Positions 1-5,274 of a stretch of DNA of 6,399 nucleotides are shown one piece after another (position 1 is the stretch's first letter; every line of letters starts with the position of its first letter). Position numbers and translations under genes: made by a program. The DNA is taken from contig CAIVAH010000012.1 in NCBI GenBank assembly GCA_903903765.1, positions 1 through 6,399 on the forward strand. Direction: 5' to 3'. This DNA is from an uncultured Methylococcaceae bacterium (GTDB taxonomy: Bacteria; Pseudomonadota; Gammaproteobacteria; Methylococcales; Methylomonadaceae). Below the pieces are notes generated by a model. That model saw only the letters and a list, made by a program, of their open reading frames with translations, was not told where the DNA came from and ran no database searches.

Positions 1-280
1 ATGGTTGTAAATTATTATTTAAAATTACAGCTGAGTTACCATCAAAACGAATGACTGATCCATCTTGTCTACGTACACCTTTTTTAGTTCTTACTACAAG
101 TGCATTATAAACTTCTCCTTTTTTAACTCTTCCTCTTGGTATAGCATCCTTGATACTGACTTTGATGATATCTCCTATTCCAGCATAACGTCGGTGTGAA
201 CCACCAAGTACTTTGATACACATGACCCTTTTTGCACCGCTATTATCGGCGACGTCAAGGTTAGTTTGCATCTGAATCAT
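1..280 (-). CDS. rplN: 50S ribosomal protein L14, C-terminus cut off by the window edge
   Basis: L14 is a universal large-subunit protein that binds 23S rRNA near the subunit interface, contributes to an intersubunit bridge and lies in the docking area of the silencing factor RsfS. Ninety-three residues are visible, beginning [17 protein letters not shown], followed by the family hallmarks [16 protein letters not shown] and [17 protein letters not shown], and running out after NNNLQP. The family is about 122 residues, so roughly 29 C-terminal residues lie beyond position 1. The ATG at 280-278 is preceded by a clear ribosome binding site, TAGGA at 292-288, with 7 nt spacing. In E. coli rplN opens the spc operon behind its own promoter; here it follows rpsQ by only 25 nt and is probably cotranscribed with the S10 genes. 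Identification is certain; only the missing end is unknown. Confidence 0.97.
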   Translation of the reverse strand, partial: MIQMQTNLDVADNSGAKRVMCIKVLGGSHRRYAGIGDIIKVSIKDAIPRGRVKKGEVYNALVVRTKKGVRRQDGSVIRFDGNSAVILNNNLQP

Positions 281-305
281 GATTTTTTCCTAATTAATAT
301 ATATT
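281..305 (-). other. Short rpsQ-rplN spacer, where E. coli has the spc promoter region
   Basis: This 25-nt, almost entirely A+T spacer holds the rplN ribosome binding site (TAGGA, 292-288) and a short alternating TA stretch. In E. coli a longer spacer at this place contains the spc operon promoter. TATATT here resembles a -10 box by composition, but I found no -35 element at a suitable distance in the end of rpsQ. Read-through from the S10 genes is the simplest reading. Confidence 0.6.
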
Positions 306-569
306 TTATTTCTTTGCAGCATCTAAAACTTCAACCAATTTGAAGGTTTTATTTTTAGACATAGGTCGACATGAAGTAATAGATACAACATCACCTTCAT
401 TACAACTATTTTGTTCATCATGAGCCATCATTTTAGATGAACGTTTAATATATTTTCCGTACACTGGGTGCTTAATAACTCTTTCAACTAAAACAGTTAT
501 AGTTTTGTCCATTTTATTGCTAATTACTTTACCAGTAATTGTTCTCAACTTAGCTTCATTTTCAGACAT
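306..569 (-). CDS. rpsQ: 30S ribosomal protein S17
   Basis: S17 is a primary 16S rRNA-binding protein of OB-fold type that helps assemble the 5' domain of the small subunit. The 87-residue product (E. coli 84) starts [15 protein letters not shown] and carries the family core: [25 protein letters not shown], the HDE turn, GDVVSI and [10 protein letters not shown]. The reading frame is open to an ATG at 590-588, but that start would add seven residues (MLRWAHN) with no family counterpart and would overlap the end of rpmC by 20 nt. The ATG at 569-567 lies 1 nt after the rpmC stop, has a good Shine-Dalgarno (AAGGTGG, 585-579) and gives the normal length, so it is preferred. It is the last gene of the classical S10 operon. 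Confidence 0.96.
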   Translation of the reverse strand: MSENEAKLRTITGKVISNKMDKTITVLVERVIKHPVYGKYIKRSSKMMAHDEQNSCNEGDVVSITSCRPMSKNKTFKLVEVLDAAKK

Positions 570-570
570 A

Positions 571-762
571 TTATGTGCCCACCTTAGCATTTAACAGAGT
601 TTGTATTCTTGCAACATCTCTTCTTACTTTCTTGATTTGATCTGGTTTACTCAACTGACCAATACCTTTTTGCATTTTAAGATTAAAACTTTCACGCGAT
701 AAATCAACCAATAGGTTTTCTAACTCGGCTGTAGTCTTAGTACGTAATTCACTTACTTTCAT
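571..762 (-). CDS. rpmC: 50S ribosomal protein L29
   Basis: L29 is a small two-helix protein next to L23 at the mouth of the polypeptide exit tunnel, close to where trigger factor and the signal recognition particle dock. The 63-residue product matches the E. coli length and shows the family pattern: N-terminal [10 protein letters not shown], an amphipathic helix with [15 protein letters not shown], the turn [19 protein letters not shown] and a second helix. Its ATG shares one base with the rplP stop (TAATG, 764-760). The upstream Shine-Dalgarno is weak (CGGA about 10 nt before the ATG, inside rplP), so its translation probably depends on ribosomes finishing rplP. The stop codon is 1 nt from the rpsQ start. 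Confidence 0.96.
   Translation of the reverse strand: MKVSELRTKTTAELENLLVDLSRESFNLKMQKGIGQLSKPDQIKKVRRDVARIQTLLNAKVGT
579..585 (-). promoter_or_regulatory. Ribosome binding site that decides the rpsQ start
   Basis: The mRNA-sense sequence AAGGTGG is a near match to the anti-Shine-Dalgarno complement and sits 9 nt before the ATG at 569-567. It lies inside the last codons of rpmC. Its spacing fits only the downstream start and not the longer open frame that begins at 590. Confidence 0.75.
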
Positions 763-1175
763 TACATTATAGTCCGTGCTGTAAACAATGTTTTTAATGG
801 CAATTTAGCCGCTGCTAATGCGAAGGCCTCTCTTGCTAACTCCTCAGAAACACCTTGAATTTCATATAACATAGTTCCTGGCCTTACCTGAGCAACCCAG
901 TATTCTACACTACCTTTACCTTTACCCATACGAACTTCTAATGGTTTTTTGGTAATTGGCTTATCTGGGAATATTCTTATCCATAACTTACCACCACGCT
1001 TAACGTGTCTCGTTATTGTCCTTCTAGCTGCTTCTATTTGACGGGCCGTTATTCTACCACGTCCTACAGATTTTAACCCATATTCACCAAAACTTACTGA
1101 TGAACCTCTCACTGCAGTTCCGTTATTTCTGCCTTTATGTTGTTTACGGAATTTTGTTCTTTTAGGTTGAAGCAT
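762..1175 (-). CDS. rplP: 50S ribosomal protein L16
   Basis: L16 binds 23S rRNA near the peptidyl transferase centre and the A-site tRNA elbow, and is a late-assembling protein needed for full activity. The 137-residue product begins [11 protein letters not shown] and contains [15 protein letters not shown], the basic TRHVKRGGK segment, [14 protein letters not shown] and VRMGKGKG, ending in RTIM as usual for the family. It is one residue longer than E. coli L16, with the insertion near residues 18-26; the same 137-residue form occurs in other gammaproteobacteria such as Pseudomonas. Arg82 corresponds to E. coli Arg81, the residue hydroxylated by RoxA (YcfD); whether that enzyme is present cannot be seen here. 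A Shine-Dalgarno AAGGA lies 8 nt before the start, in the 16-nt gap after rpsC. Confidence 0.98.
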   Translation of the reverse strand: MLQPKRTKFRKQHKGRNNGTAVRGSSVSFGEYGLKSVGRGRITARQIEAARRTITRHVKRGGKLWIRIFPDKPITKKPLEVRMGKGKGSVEYWVAQVRPGTMLYEIQGVSEELAREAFALAAAKLPLKTLFTARTIM

Positions 1176-1191
1176 AATATAGTTCCTTCAA

Positions 1192-1863
1192 CTACTTTTT
1201 AGTATCTGAGTTAATAGATGCTAAATGCGCATCCATGTCGAAAACTTCGCCTTTAAATATCCACACTTTAATACCTATAATCCCATAAGTAGTGTGTGCT
1301 TCAGCTGTTGCGTAATCTATATCAGCTCGTAATGTATGTAAAGGTACTCTACCTTCTCTGTACCATTCACTTCTAGCAATTTCTGCACCGTTTAAACGTC
1401 CACCGACATTAATTTTAATACCTTCCGCACCTAACCTCATTGTATTAGTAACAGCTCTCTTCATAGCCCTTCTATACATGATTCGCTTTTCTAATTGTTG
1501 TGCGACACCTTCAGCAACTAACTGAGCATCTAATTCAGGTTTTCTAATTTCTTCAACATTTAATTGAACAGGAACCCCAATCATTTTTGATATCTCGAGA
1601 CGCAAAACATCAATGTCTTCACCTTTTTTACCAATTACAATACCTGGACGAGCTGAATGAATAGTAATATGAGCATTATTAGCTGGTCGATTTATTTGAA
1701 TTTTACTTACAGATGCATTTGCTAGTTTTTTCTTTAAAAATTCTCTTACTTTTATGTCTTGATATAGGAATTTTGAATAATCTTGACTACTTGCAAACCA
1801 TCGTGAATTCCAATCCTTGACTATACCCAGGCGTATGCCTGTAGGATGTACTTTTTGTCCCAT
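1192..1863 (-). CDS. rpsC: 30S ribosomal protein S3
   Basis: S3 sits at the mRNA entry side of the 30S subunit and takes part in mRNA unwinding. The 223-residue product begins [13 protein letters not shown]. It has a type 2 KH domain with the RNA-binding loop GKKG at residues 78-81 within ARPGIVIG, then the conserved C-terminal domain with [18 protein letters not shown] and [18 protein letters not shown]. Arg131, Arg132 and Lys135, the residues tied to ribosomal helicase activity in E. coli, are at the same numbers (YRRAMKRAV). It is 10 residues shorter than E. coli S3 because the tail after WIFKGE is short and not strongly basic, a region that varies among bacteria. An AGAGG Shine-Dalgarno lies 6 nt before the ATG, in the 15-nt gap after rplV. 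The stop is TAG. Confidence 0.98.
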   Translation of the reverse strand: MGQKVHPTGIRLGIVKDWNSRWFASSQDYSKFLYQDIKVREFLKKKLANASVSKIQINRPANNAHITIHSARPGIVIGKKGEDIDVLRLEISKMIGVPVQLNVEEIRKPELDAQLVAEGVAQQLEKRIMYRRAMKRAVTNTMRLGAEGIKINVGGRLNGAEIARSEWYREGRVPLHTLRADIDYATAEAHTTYGIIGIKVWIFKGEVFDMDAHLASINSDTKK

Positions 1864-1878
1864 TTTATGCCTCTACTC

Positions 1879-2208
1879 TTATTCTGCAACTTTTACTGTA
1901 ATATGACATGTTCTTTTCAAAATATGATTCGCGTTTCCCTTTGCTCTTGCTCTGAAGCGTTTCATAGTTGCTCCTTCATTTACAAATACGGTGGTTATTT
2001 TCAACTCATCTATATCTGCACTTTCATTATGTTCAGCATTTGCAATAGCTGACTCTAATATTTTAGTGAAAATTCCAGCTGCTTTTTTAGAACTAAATTT
2101 TAAAGTATTAAGTGCATTCTCAACTGATTGACCTCTAATCTGATCACCAACTAATCTTGCTTTTTGTGCTGATAATGGAGCGTTTTTTAATATTGCTGAA
2201 GTTTCCAT
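1879..2208 (-). CDS. rplV: 50S ribosomal protein L22
   Basis: L22 binds all domains of 23S rRNA; its long beta-hairpin lines the exit tunnel at the constriction next to L4. The 109-residue product (E. coli 110) shows SAQKARLV, the helix [28 protein letters not shown] and the C-terminal [10 protein letters not shown]. The hairpin tip Met82-Lys83-Arg84 is intact; deletion of these residues in E. coli L22 gives erythromycin resistance. The gene starts 6 nt after the rpsS stop, with an AGGTAGGT-type Shine-Dalgarno that overlaps that stop codon, so it is tightly coupled to rpsS translation. Confidence 0.98.
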   Translation of the reverse strand: METSAILKNAPLSAQKARLVGDQIRGQSVENALNTLKFSSKKAAGIFTKILESAIANAEHNESADIDELKITTVFVNEGATMKRFRARAKGNANHILKRTCHITVKVAE

Positions 2209-2214
2209 TAGTAC

Positions 2215-2487
2215 CTACCTAGATTTTTTATCTGCCACATGGCCTTTATATGTTCGAGTAGGAGCAAACTCACCTAATTTATGCCCAACCATATTTTCTG
2301 ATATTAATACCGGAATGTGAATTTTTCCATTATGTATTGCAATTGTTAATCCTAACATATCTGGTATTATCATAGATCTTCTCGACCAAGTTTTAATTGG
2401 TTTCCTGTTATTAGAACTTACTGCATCTTCAATTTTTTTTTGAAGATGATGATCAATAAAAGGACCTTTTTTAATTGAACGCGGCAC
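2215..2487 (-). CDS. rpsS: 30S ribosomal protein S19, GTG start
   Basis: S19 is in the head of the 30S subunit, pairs with S13 and contacts the large subunit. The 90-residue product (E. coli 92) begins [15 protein letters not shown] and contains [15 protein letters not shown], the nucleic-acid-binding GHKLGEF at residues 68-74, and [10 protein letters not shown]. The initiation codon is GTG (2487-2485): the second to fourth codons give the family-standard Pro-Arg-Ser, and AGAGGT lies 6 nt upstream, so the start is well supported. Among the genes here whose start is visible, it is the only one not using ATG. Codons 14-22 carry a 9-bp inverted repeat around an A tract, described separately. The stop is TAG. 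The gene lies 12 nt after rplB and 6 nt before rplV. Confidence 0.98.
   Translation of the reverse strand: MPRSIKKGPFIDHHLQKKIEDAVSSNNRKPIKTWSRRSMIIPDMLGLTIAIHNGKIHIPVLISENMVGHKLGEFAPTRTYKGHVADKKSR
2424..2448 (-). repeat. Perfect 9-bp inverted repeat around a 9-A tract inside rpsS
   Basis: In mRNA sense the left arm CATCTTCAA (2448-2440) is the exact reverse complement of the right arm TTGAAGATG (2432-2424), with a loop of seven A residues (2439-2433). The uninterrupted A run is nine bases long (2441-2433). It falls in codons 14-22 of rpsS, encoding His-Leu-Gln-Lys-Lys-Ile-Glu-Asp and the first base of the next codon. The stem would be mostly A-U with three G-C pairs, so its stability is modest. 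No U tract follows, so it does not look like a terminator. Any role is unproven; it may simply reflect codon choice for these residues. Confidence 0.6.
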
Positions 2488-2493
2488 TTTAAA

Positions 2494-2499
2494 ACCTCT
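2494..2499 (-). promoter_or_regulatory. Ribosome binding site supporting the GTG start of rpsS
   Basis: AGAGGT in mRNA sense directly follows the rplB stop codon (TAG, 2502-2500) and is 6 nt before the GTG at 2487-2485. A strong site in this place explains efficient initiation at a non-ATG codon. Confidence 0.7.
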
Positions 2500-3327
2500 C
2501 TATTTCTGCTTACGACGTCTAACAATCATATTGTCAGTACGCTTATTTTTTCTAGTTTTGTATCCCTTAGTTGGCATACCCCATGGTGATACAGGATGTC
2601 TACCACCTGATGTACGACCTTCACCTCCTCCATGTGGATGATCTACTGGATTCATTACTACACCACGAACTGTAGGCCTTACTCCTTTCCATCTAGATGC
2701 ACCTGCTTTACCTAGTGATGATAGATTATGCTCTGAATTAGAAACTTCTCCAATAACAGCTTTACAATCAGCCATTACTTTTCTCATTTCTCCAGATCTT
2801 AATCTTATAGTTGCATGAGCACCATCTCTTGCAACTAATTGAACTGATGTTCCAGCACTTCTTGCAATCTGGGCACCTTTACCAGGTTTTAATTCAACGC
2901 AATGAACGGTTGTCCCCATAGGAATATTTCTTAAAGGCATACAATTACCAGCCTTTACCGGTACAGCTTCTGAAGATAGAATTTCTTGACCGACACTAAT
3001 ACCTTTAGGAGCAATTATGTATCTACGCTCACCATCTTTAAACAAAATTAACGCAATATTAGCTGTTCTGTTTGGATCATATTCAATACGTTCAACAATA
3101 GCTGGTATATCAAGTTTGTTTCGCTTGAAATCAATAATTCGATAATGTTGTTTATGACCACCGCCAATATGACGAGTTGTTATACGACCCTGATTATTTC
3201 GTCCGCCACTTTTACTTTTTTTTGCAAGTAAAGGTGCAAAAGGCTTACCTTTGTGAAGTTCTTCGTTTTTAATCCGAACAACAAACCTTGATCCAGGTGA
3301 CGTCGGTTTTGACTTTACTATAGCCAT
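2500..3327 (-). CDS. rplB: 50S ribosomal protein L2
   Basis: L2 is one of the most conserved large-subunit proteins; it is needed for subunit association and for peptidyl transferase activity. The 275-residue product (E. coli 273) has the N-terminal OB-fold region with [17 protein letters not shown] and DFKRNK, the central SH3-like region with [11 protein letters not shown], and the C-terminal motif [15 protein letters not shown]. His230 in that motif corresponds to E. coli His229 (mature numbering), the residue implicated in peptidyl transfer. The basic end [17 protein letters not shown] is also typical. The gene follows rplW after 40 nt, the longest spacer in the window. The upstream TAGGA is 13 nt from the ATG, longer than ideal, with a weaker GGT nearer the start. 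An eight-A run covers codons 35-38 (3223-3216). Confidence 0.98.
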   Translation of the reverse strand: MAIVKSKPTSPGSRFVVRIKNEELHKGKPFAPLLAKKSKSGGRNNQGRITTRHIGGGHKQHYRIIDFKRNKLDIPAIVERIEYDPNRTANIALILFKDGERRYIIAPKGISVGQEILSSEAVPVKAGNCMPLRNIPMGTTVHCVELKPGKGAQIARSAGTSVQLVARDGAHATIRLRSGEMRKVMADCKAVIGEVSNSEHNLSSLGKAGASRWKGVRPTVRGVVMNPVDHPHGGGEGRTSGGRHPVSPWGMPTKGYKTRKNKRTDNMIVRRRKQK

Positions 3328-3367
3328 GCTTTCTACCGTTTCCTAATTGATCTATTACTGTAATTAT

Positions 3368-3667
3368 TTAAGCAGCAGAGAATTCTATATCATGACCCGG
3401 TTTAAGCTTTACATATGCTTTTTTCCAATCAGATCTCTTCCCAATAGTTTTACCAGCTCTTTTAACTTTTCCCTTTACATTAAGGACATGAACTGAATCT
3501 ACTTCTACTTTAAACATTAATTCAACTGCACTTTTTACTTGTTTTTTAGTCGCAGCTTTTTTTACTCTAAAAACAAATTGACTATTTTTTTCTGCAACAT
3601 TCGTACTTTTTTCTGAAATAATCGGGGCTTCTAAAATTCCAGCAAGCAGATATGAATTCAAACTCAT
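3368..3667 (-). CDS. rplW: 50S ribosomal protein L23
   Basis: L23 lies at the exit of the nascent peptide tunnel and is the docking point for trigger factor and the signal recognition particle. The 99-residue product (E. coli 100) contains APIISEKST near the N-terminus, then [35 protein letters not shown], and [18 protein letters not shown]. Glu19 in IISEKS matches E. coli Glu18, the trigger factor contact. The ATG overlaps the rplD stop by four bases (ATGA, 3667-3664), and its strong Shine-Dalgarno GAGGAG is inside the end of rplD. The segment around residues 35-43 has two Lys-Lys pairs written as AAA AAA, one of them forming a seven-A run (3563-3557). Confidence 0.97.
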   Translation of the reverse strand: MSLNSYLLAGILEAPIISEKSTNVAEKNSQFVFRVKKAATKKQVKSAVELMFKVEVDSVHVLNVKGKVKRAGKTIGKRSDWKKAYVKLKPGHDIEFSAA

Positions 3668-4284
3668 GCTAATCTCTCCTCTAACATATTCAATGCACCT
3701 GGAGTAGCAATCACTTTATCTGCAGACACTAATAATACAGGATTTAAATTTAATGCCTCTATTACTTCAACATATGGCAAATTACGCGAAGCCAAAGCTA
3801 AATTAACGTTAACAGTATCAACTATTATTAAGATACGCTTAGCATCAAGATCTTTTAACTTATTGAACAAATCCTTTGTTTTGCTACTAGCTAATAAAAT
3901 GTCATTACTTACAACTATTCTATTTTGTCTTAATAATTCAGATAAAATTGATTTAATTCCTACACGAAACATTTTTTTATTCAATTTTTGATCGTAAGAT
4001 CTCGGTCTAGCAGCGAATGCTACTCCACCAGTACGCCACACTGGACTTCTTGTAGTGCCTGAACGAGCTCTACCAGTTCCTTTTTGCCTCCATGGCTTAG
4101 AACCACCACCGCTAACATCTGATCTTGTTTTCTGTCCTTTGGTACCTGCACGTGAACCAGCCATGTACCTTACAACTAATTGATGTATTAATGTCTCATT
4201 ATATGATTGACCGAAAACAGATTCATTAACTTCGACTACTTCTGTCACTTCATTTTTATTTAATGCAGGTATATTCAATCCCAT
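3664..4284 (-). CDS. rplD: 50S ribosomal protein L4
   Basis: L4 binds 23S rRNA domain I and sends an extended loop into the exit tunnel. In E. coli it also represses its own operon through the S10 leader RNA and stabilises RNase E substrates. The 206-residue product (E. coli 201) has a diverged N-terminus, then [15 protein letters not shown], the loop motif [38 protein letters not shown], and a C-terminal Rossmann-like region ending LEERLA. Lys68 in RQKGTGR corresponds to E. coli Lys63, whose change to Glu gives erythromycin resistance. The start is 3 nt after the rplC stop, with AAGG 7 nt upstream at the end of rplC. The stop is TGA, the only one among the genes here. The usual leader target of L4 is not present in this window. 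Confidence 0.98.
   Translation of the reverse strand: MGLNIPALNKNEVTEVVEVNESVFGQSYNETLIHQLVVRYMAGSRAGTKGQKTRSDVSGGGSKPWRQKGTGRARSGTTRSPVWRTGGVAFAARPRSYDQKLNKKMFRVGIKSILSELLRQNRIVVSNDILLASSKTKDLFNKLKDLDAKRILIIVDTVNVNLALASRNLPYVEVIEALNLNPVLLVSADKVIATPGALNMLEERLA
3676..3681 (-). promoter_or_regulatory. Ribosome binding site of rplW inside rplD
   Basis: GAGGAG in mRNA sense encodes the Glu-Glu near the C-terminus of L4 and sits 8 nt before the rplW ATG. Combined with the ATGA overlap, it allows both coupled re-initiation and direct initiation of rplW. Confidence 0.7.
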
Positions 4285-4287
4285 AAC

Positions 4288-4938
4288 TTAACCTTTATTT
4301 CGCAATTTTACAGCAGGCGTTATTATAACATCCCCACCTTTAGCACCAGGCACTGCACCTTTTACTAAAATTAAATTTCTCTCTTTATCAACAGCATGTA
4401 TTGTTAAATTTTGTATTGTTCTTTTAACATTACCCAGGTGTCCTTCCATTTTTTTTCCCTTAAATACACGACCTGGCGTTTGACACATACCAATAGATCC
4501 GAGTACTCTATGTGATCTAGAATTGCCATGAGTTGCATCTTGCATACTAAAGTGATGACGCTTTATACCACCAGCAAAACCTTTACCAATACTTTTGCCT
4601 TGAACATCAACCACCTGTCCTGCTGAAAAAATATCAACTGATAATATAGTCCCGGTAGAATAATCAGAACATTCATTTTCTTCTATTCTAAACTCCCACA
4701 ATCCTCTTCCGGCAGTAGTATTTGCTGAGGTGTAATGCCCAGCCATTGCCTTATTAACTTTAGAAGATTTTTTCTCACCAGCTGATACTTGAATGGAATT
4801 ATATCCATCAATATCAACACTTTTCACTTGAGTAACTCTATTTGAGTCTATTTGTAAAACGGTTACTGGAACTGAAGTACCGTCTTCACAAAACACTCTG
4901 GTCATACCACATTTACGACCTATAAGACCTATTGACAT
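4288..4938 (-). CDS. rplC: 50S ribosomal protein L3
   Basis: L3 is an early-assembling large-subunit protein whose long loop reaches the peptidyl transferase centre. The 216-residue product (E. coli 209) shows the family path: [89 protein letters not shown] and [14 protein letters not shown]. Gln153 in CQTPG lines up with E. coli Gln150, the residue methylated by PrmB, so the modification site is kept. AGAGGAA lies about 8 nt before the ATG, in the 18-nt gap after rpsJ. The stop TAA is 3 nt before the rplD start, and the last codons of rplC supply the rplD ribosome binding site. Confidence 0.98.
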   Translation of the reverse strand: MSIGLIGRKCGMTRVFCEDGTSVPVTVLQIDSNRVTQVKSVDIDGYNSIQVSAGEKKSSKVNKAMAGHYTSANTTAGRGLWEFRIEENECSDYSTGTILSVDIFSAGQVVDVQGKSIGKGFAGGIKRHHFSMQDATHGNSRSHRVLGSIGMCQTPGRVFKGKKMEGHLGNVKRTIQNLTIHAVDKERNLILVKGAVPGAKGGDVIITPAVKLRNKG

Positions 4939-4956
4939 TTGCCAATTCCTCTATTT

Positions 4957-5268
4957 TTAATTCAATTTTATCTGGACATCAACACCAGCTGCAAGATCTA
5001 ACTTCATCAATGCATCCACTGTTTTCTCTGTTGGTTCAACAATGTCCAGCAATCTTTTATATGTTCTTAATTCATATTGATCTCTTGCATCTTTATCTAC
5101 ATGCGGTGATATCAAAATGGTAAAGCGTTCTTTTTTAGTAGGCAATGGAATGGGACCTTTTACTTGTGCCCCAGTCCTTCTTGCAGTTTCTACTATCTCA
5201 CCAGCCGACTGATCAATTAATTTATGATCGAATGATTTTAATCGGATTCTGATAGTTTGATTAGACAT
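4957..5268 (-). CDS. rpsJ: 30S ribosomal protein S10 / antitermination factor NusE
   Basis: S10 is in the head of the 30S subunit and, as NusE, pairs with NusB in antitermination and with NusG in transcription-translation coupling. The 103-residue product has the E. coli length and is very similar throughout: [58 protein letters not shown] and [24 protein letters not shown]. Val57 and Asp60 in the loop linked to tetracycline-class resistance are the usual residues. The start is only 6 nt after the tuf stop; the nearest Shine-Dalgarno-like bases, AGAG (5281-5278), overlap the tuf stop region with 9 nt spacing. There is therefore no room for a separate leader between tuf and rpsJ. Confidence 0.98.
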   Translation of the reverse strand: MSNQTIRIRLKSFDHKLIDQSAGEIVETARRTGAQVKGPIPLPTKKERFTILISPHVDKDARDQYELRTYKRLLDIVEPTEKTVDALMKLDLAAGVDVQIKLN

Positions 5269-5274
5269 ATTTAC
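5269..5274 (-). other. Six-base tuf-rpsJ junction, without an S10 leader or terminator
   Basis: Only GTAAAT (mRNA sense) separates the tuf stop from the rpsJ ATG. In E. coli the S10 operon has its own promoter and a leader of roughly 170 nt that folds into the hairpins through which L4 controls transcription and translation. That space is absent here, and no hairpin-plus-U-tract terminator is seen at the end of tuf. The two operons are most simply read as one transcription unit. Confidence 0.8.

Noticed and set aside
281..345. Possible promoter for rplN
   Set aside because: TATATT and TAAAAT resemble -10 boxes only because the spacer is A+T-rich; the nearest TTGAAG is 20-25 nt away, too far for a normal -35.
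1846..2052. Plus-strand open frame of 68 codons opposite rplV and the rpsC start
   Set aside because: It is antisense to well-conserved genes, Cys/Phe/Ser-rich like a reverse-strand shadow, and matches no family I recognise.
3788..3812. TTAACGTTAA palindrome within rplD
   Set aside because: It comes from the repeated Val-Asn codons in L4 (GTT AAC GTT AAT) and is better explained by coding than by a protein-binding site.
4932..5123. Plus-strand open frame of 63 codons opposite rpsJ
   Set aside because: It is wholly antisense to rpsJ and the rplC start, with no ribosome binding site and no recognisable motif.
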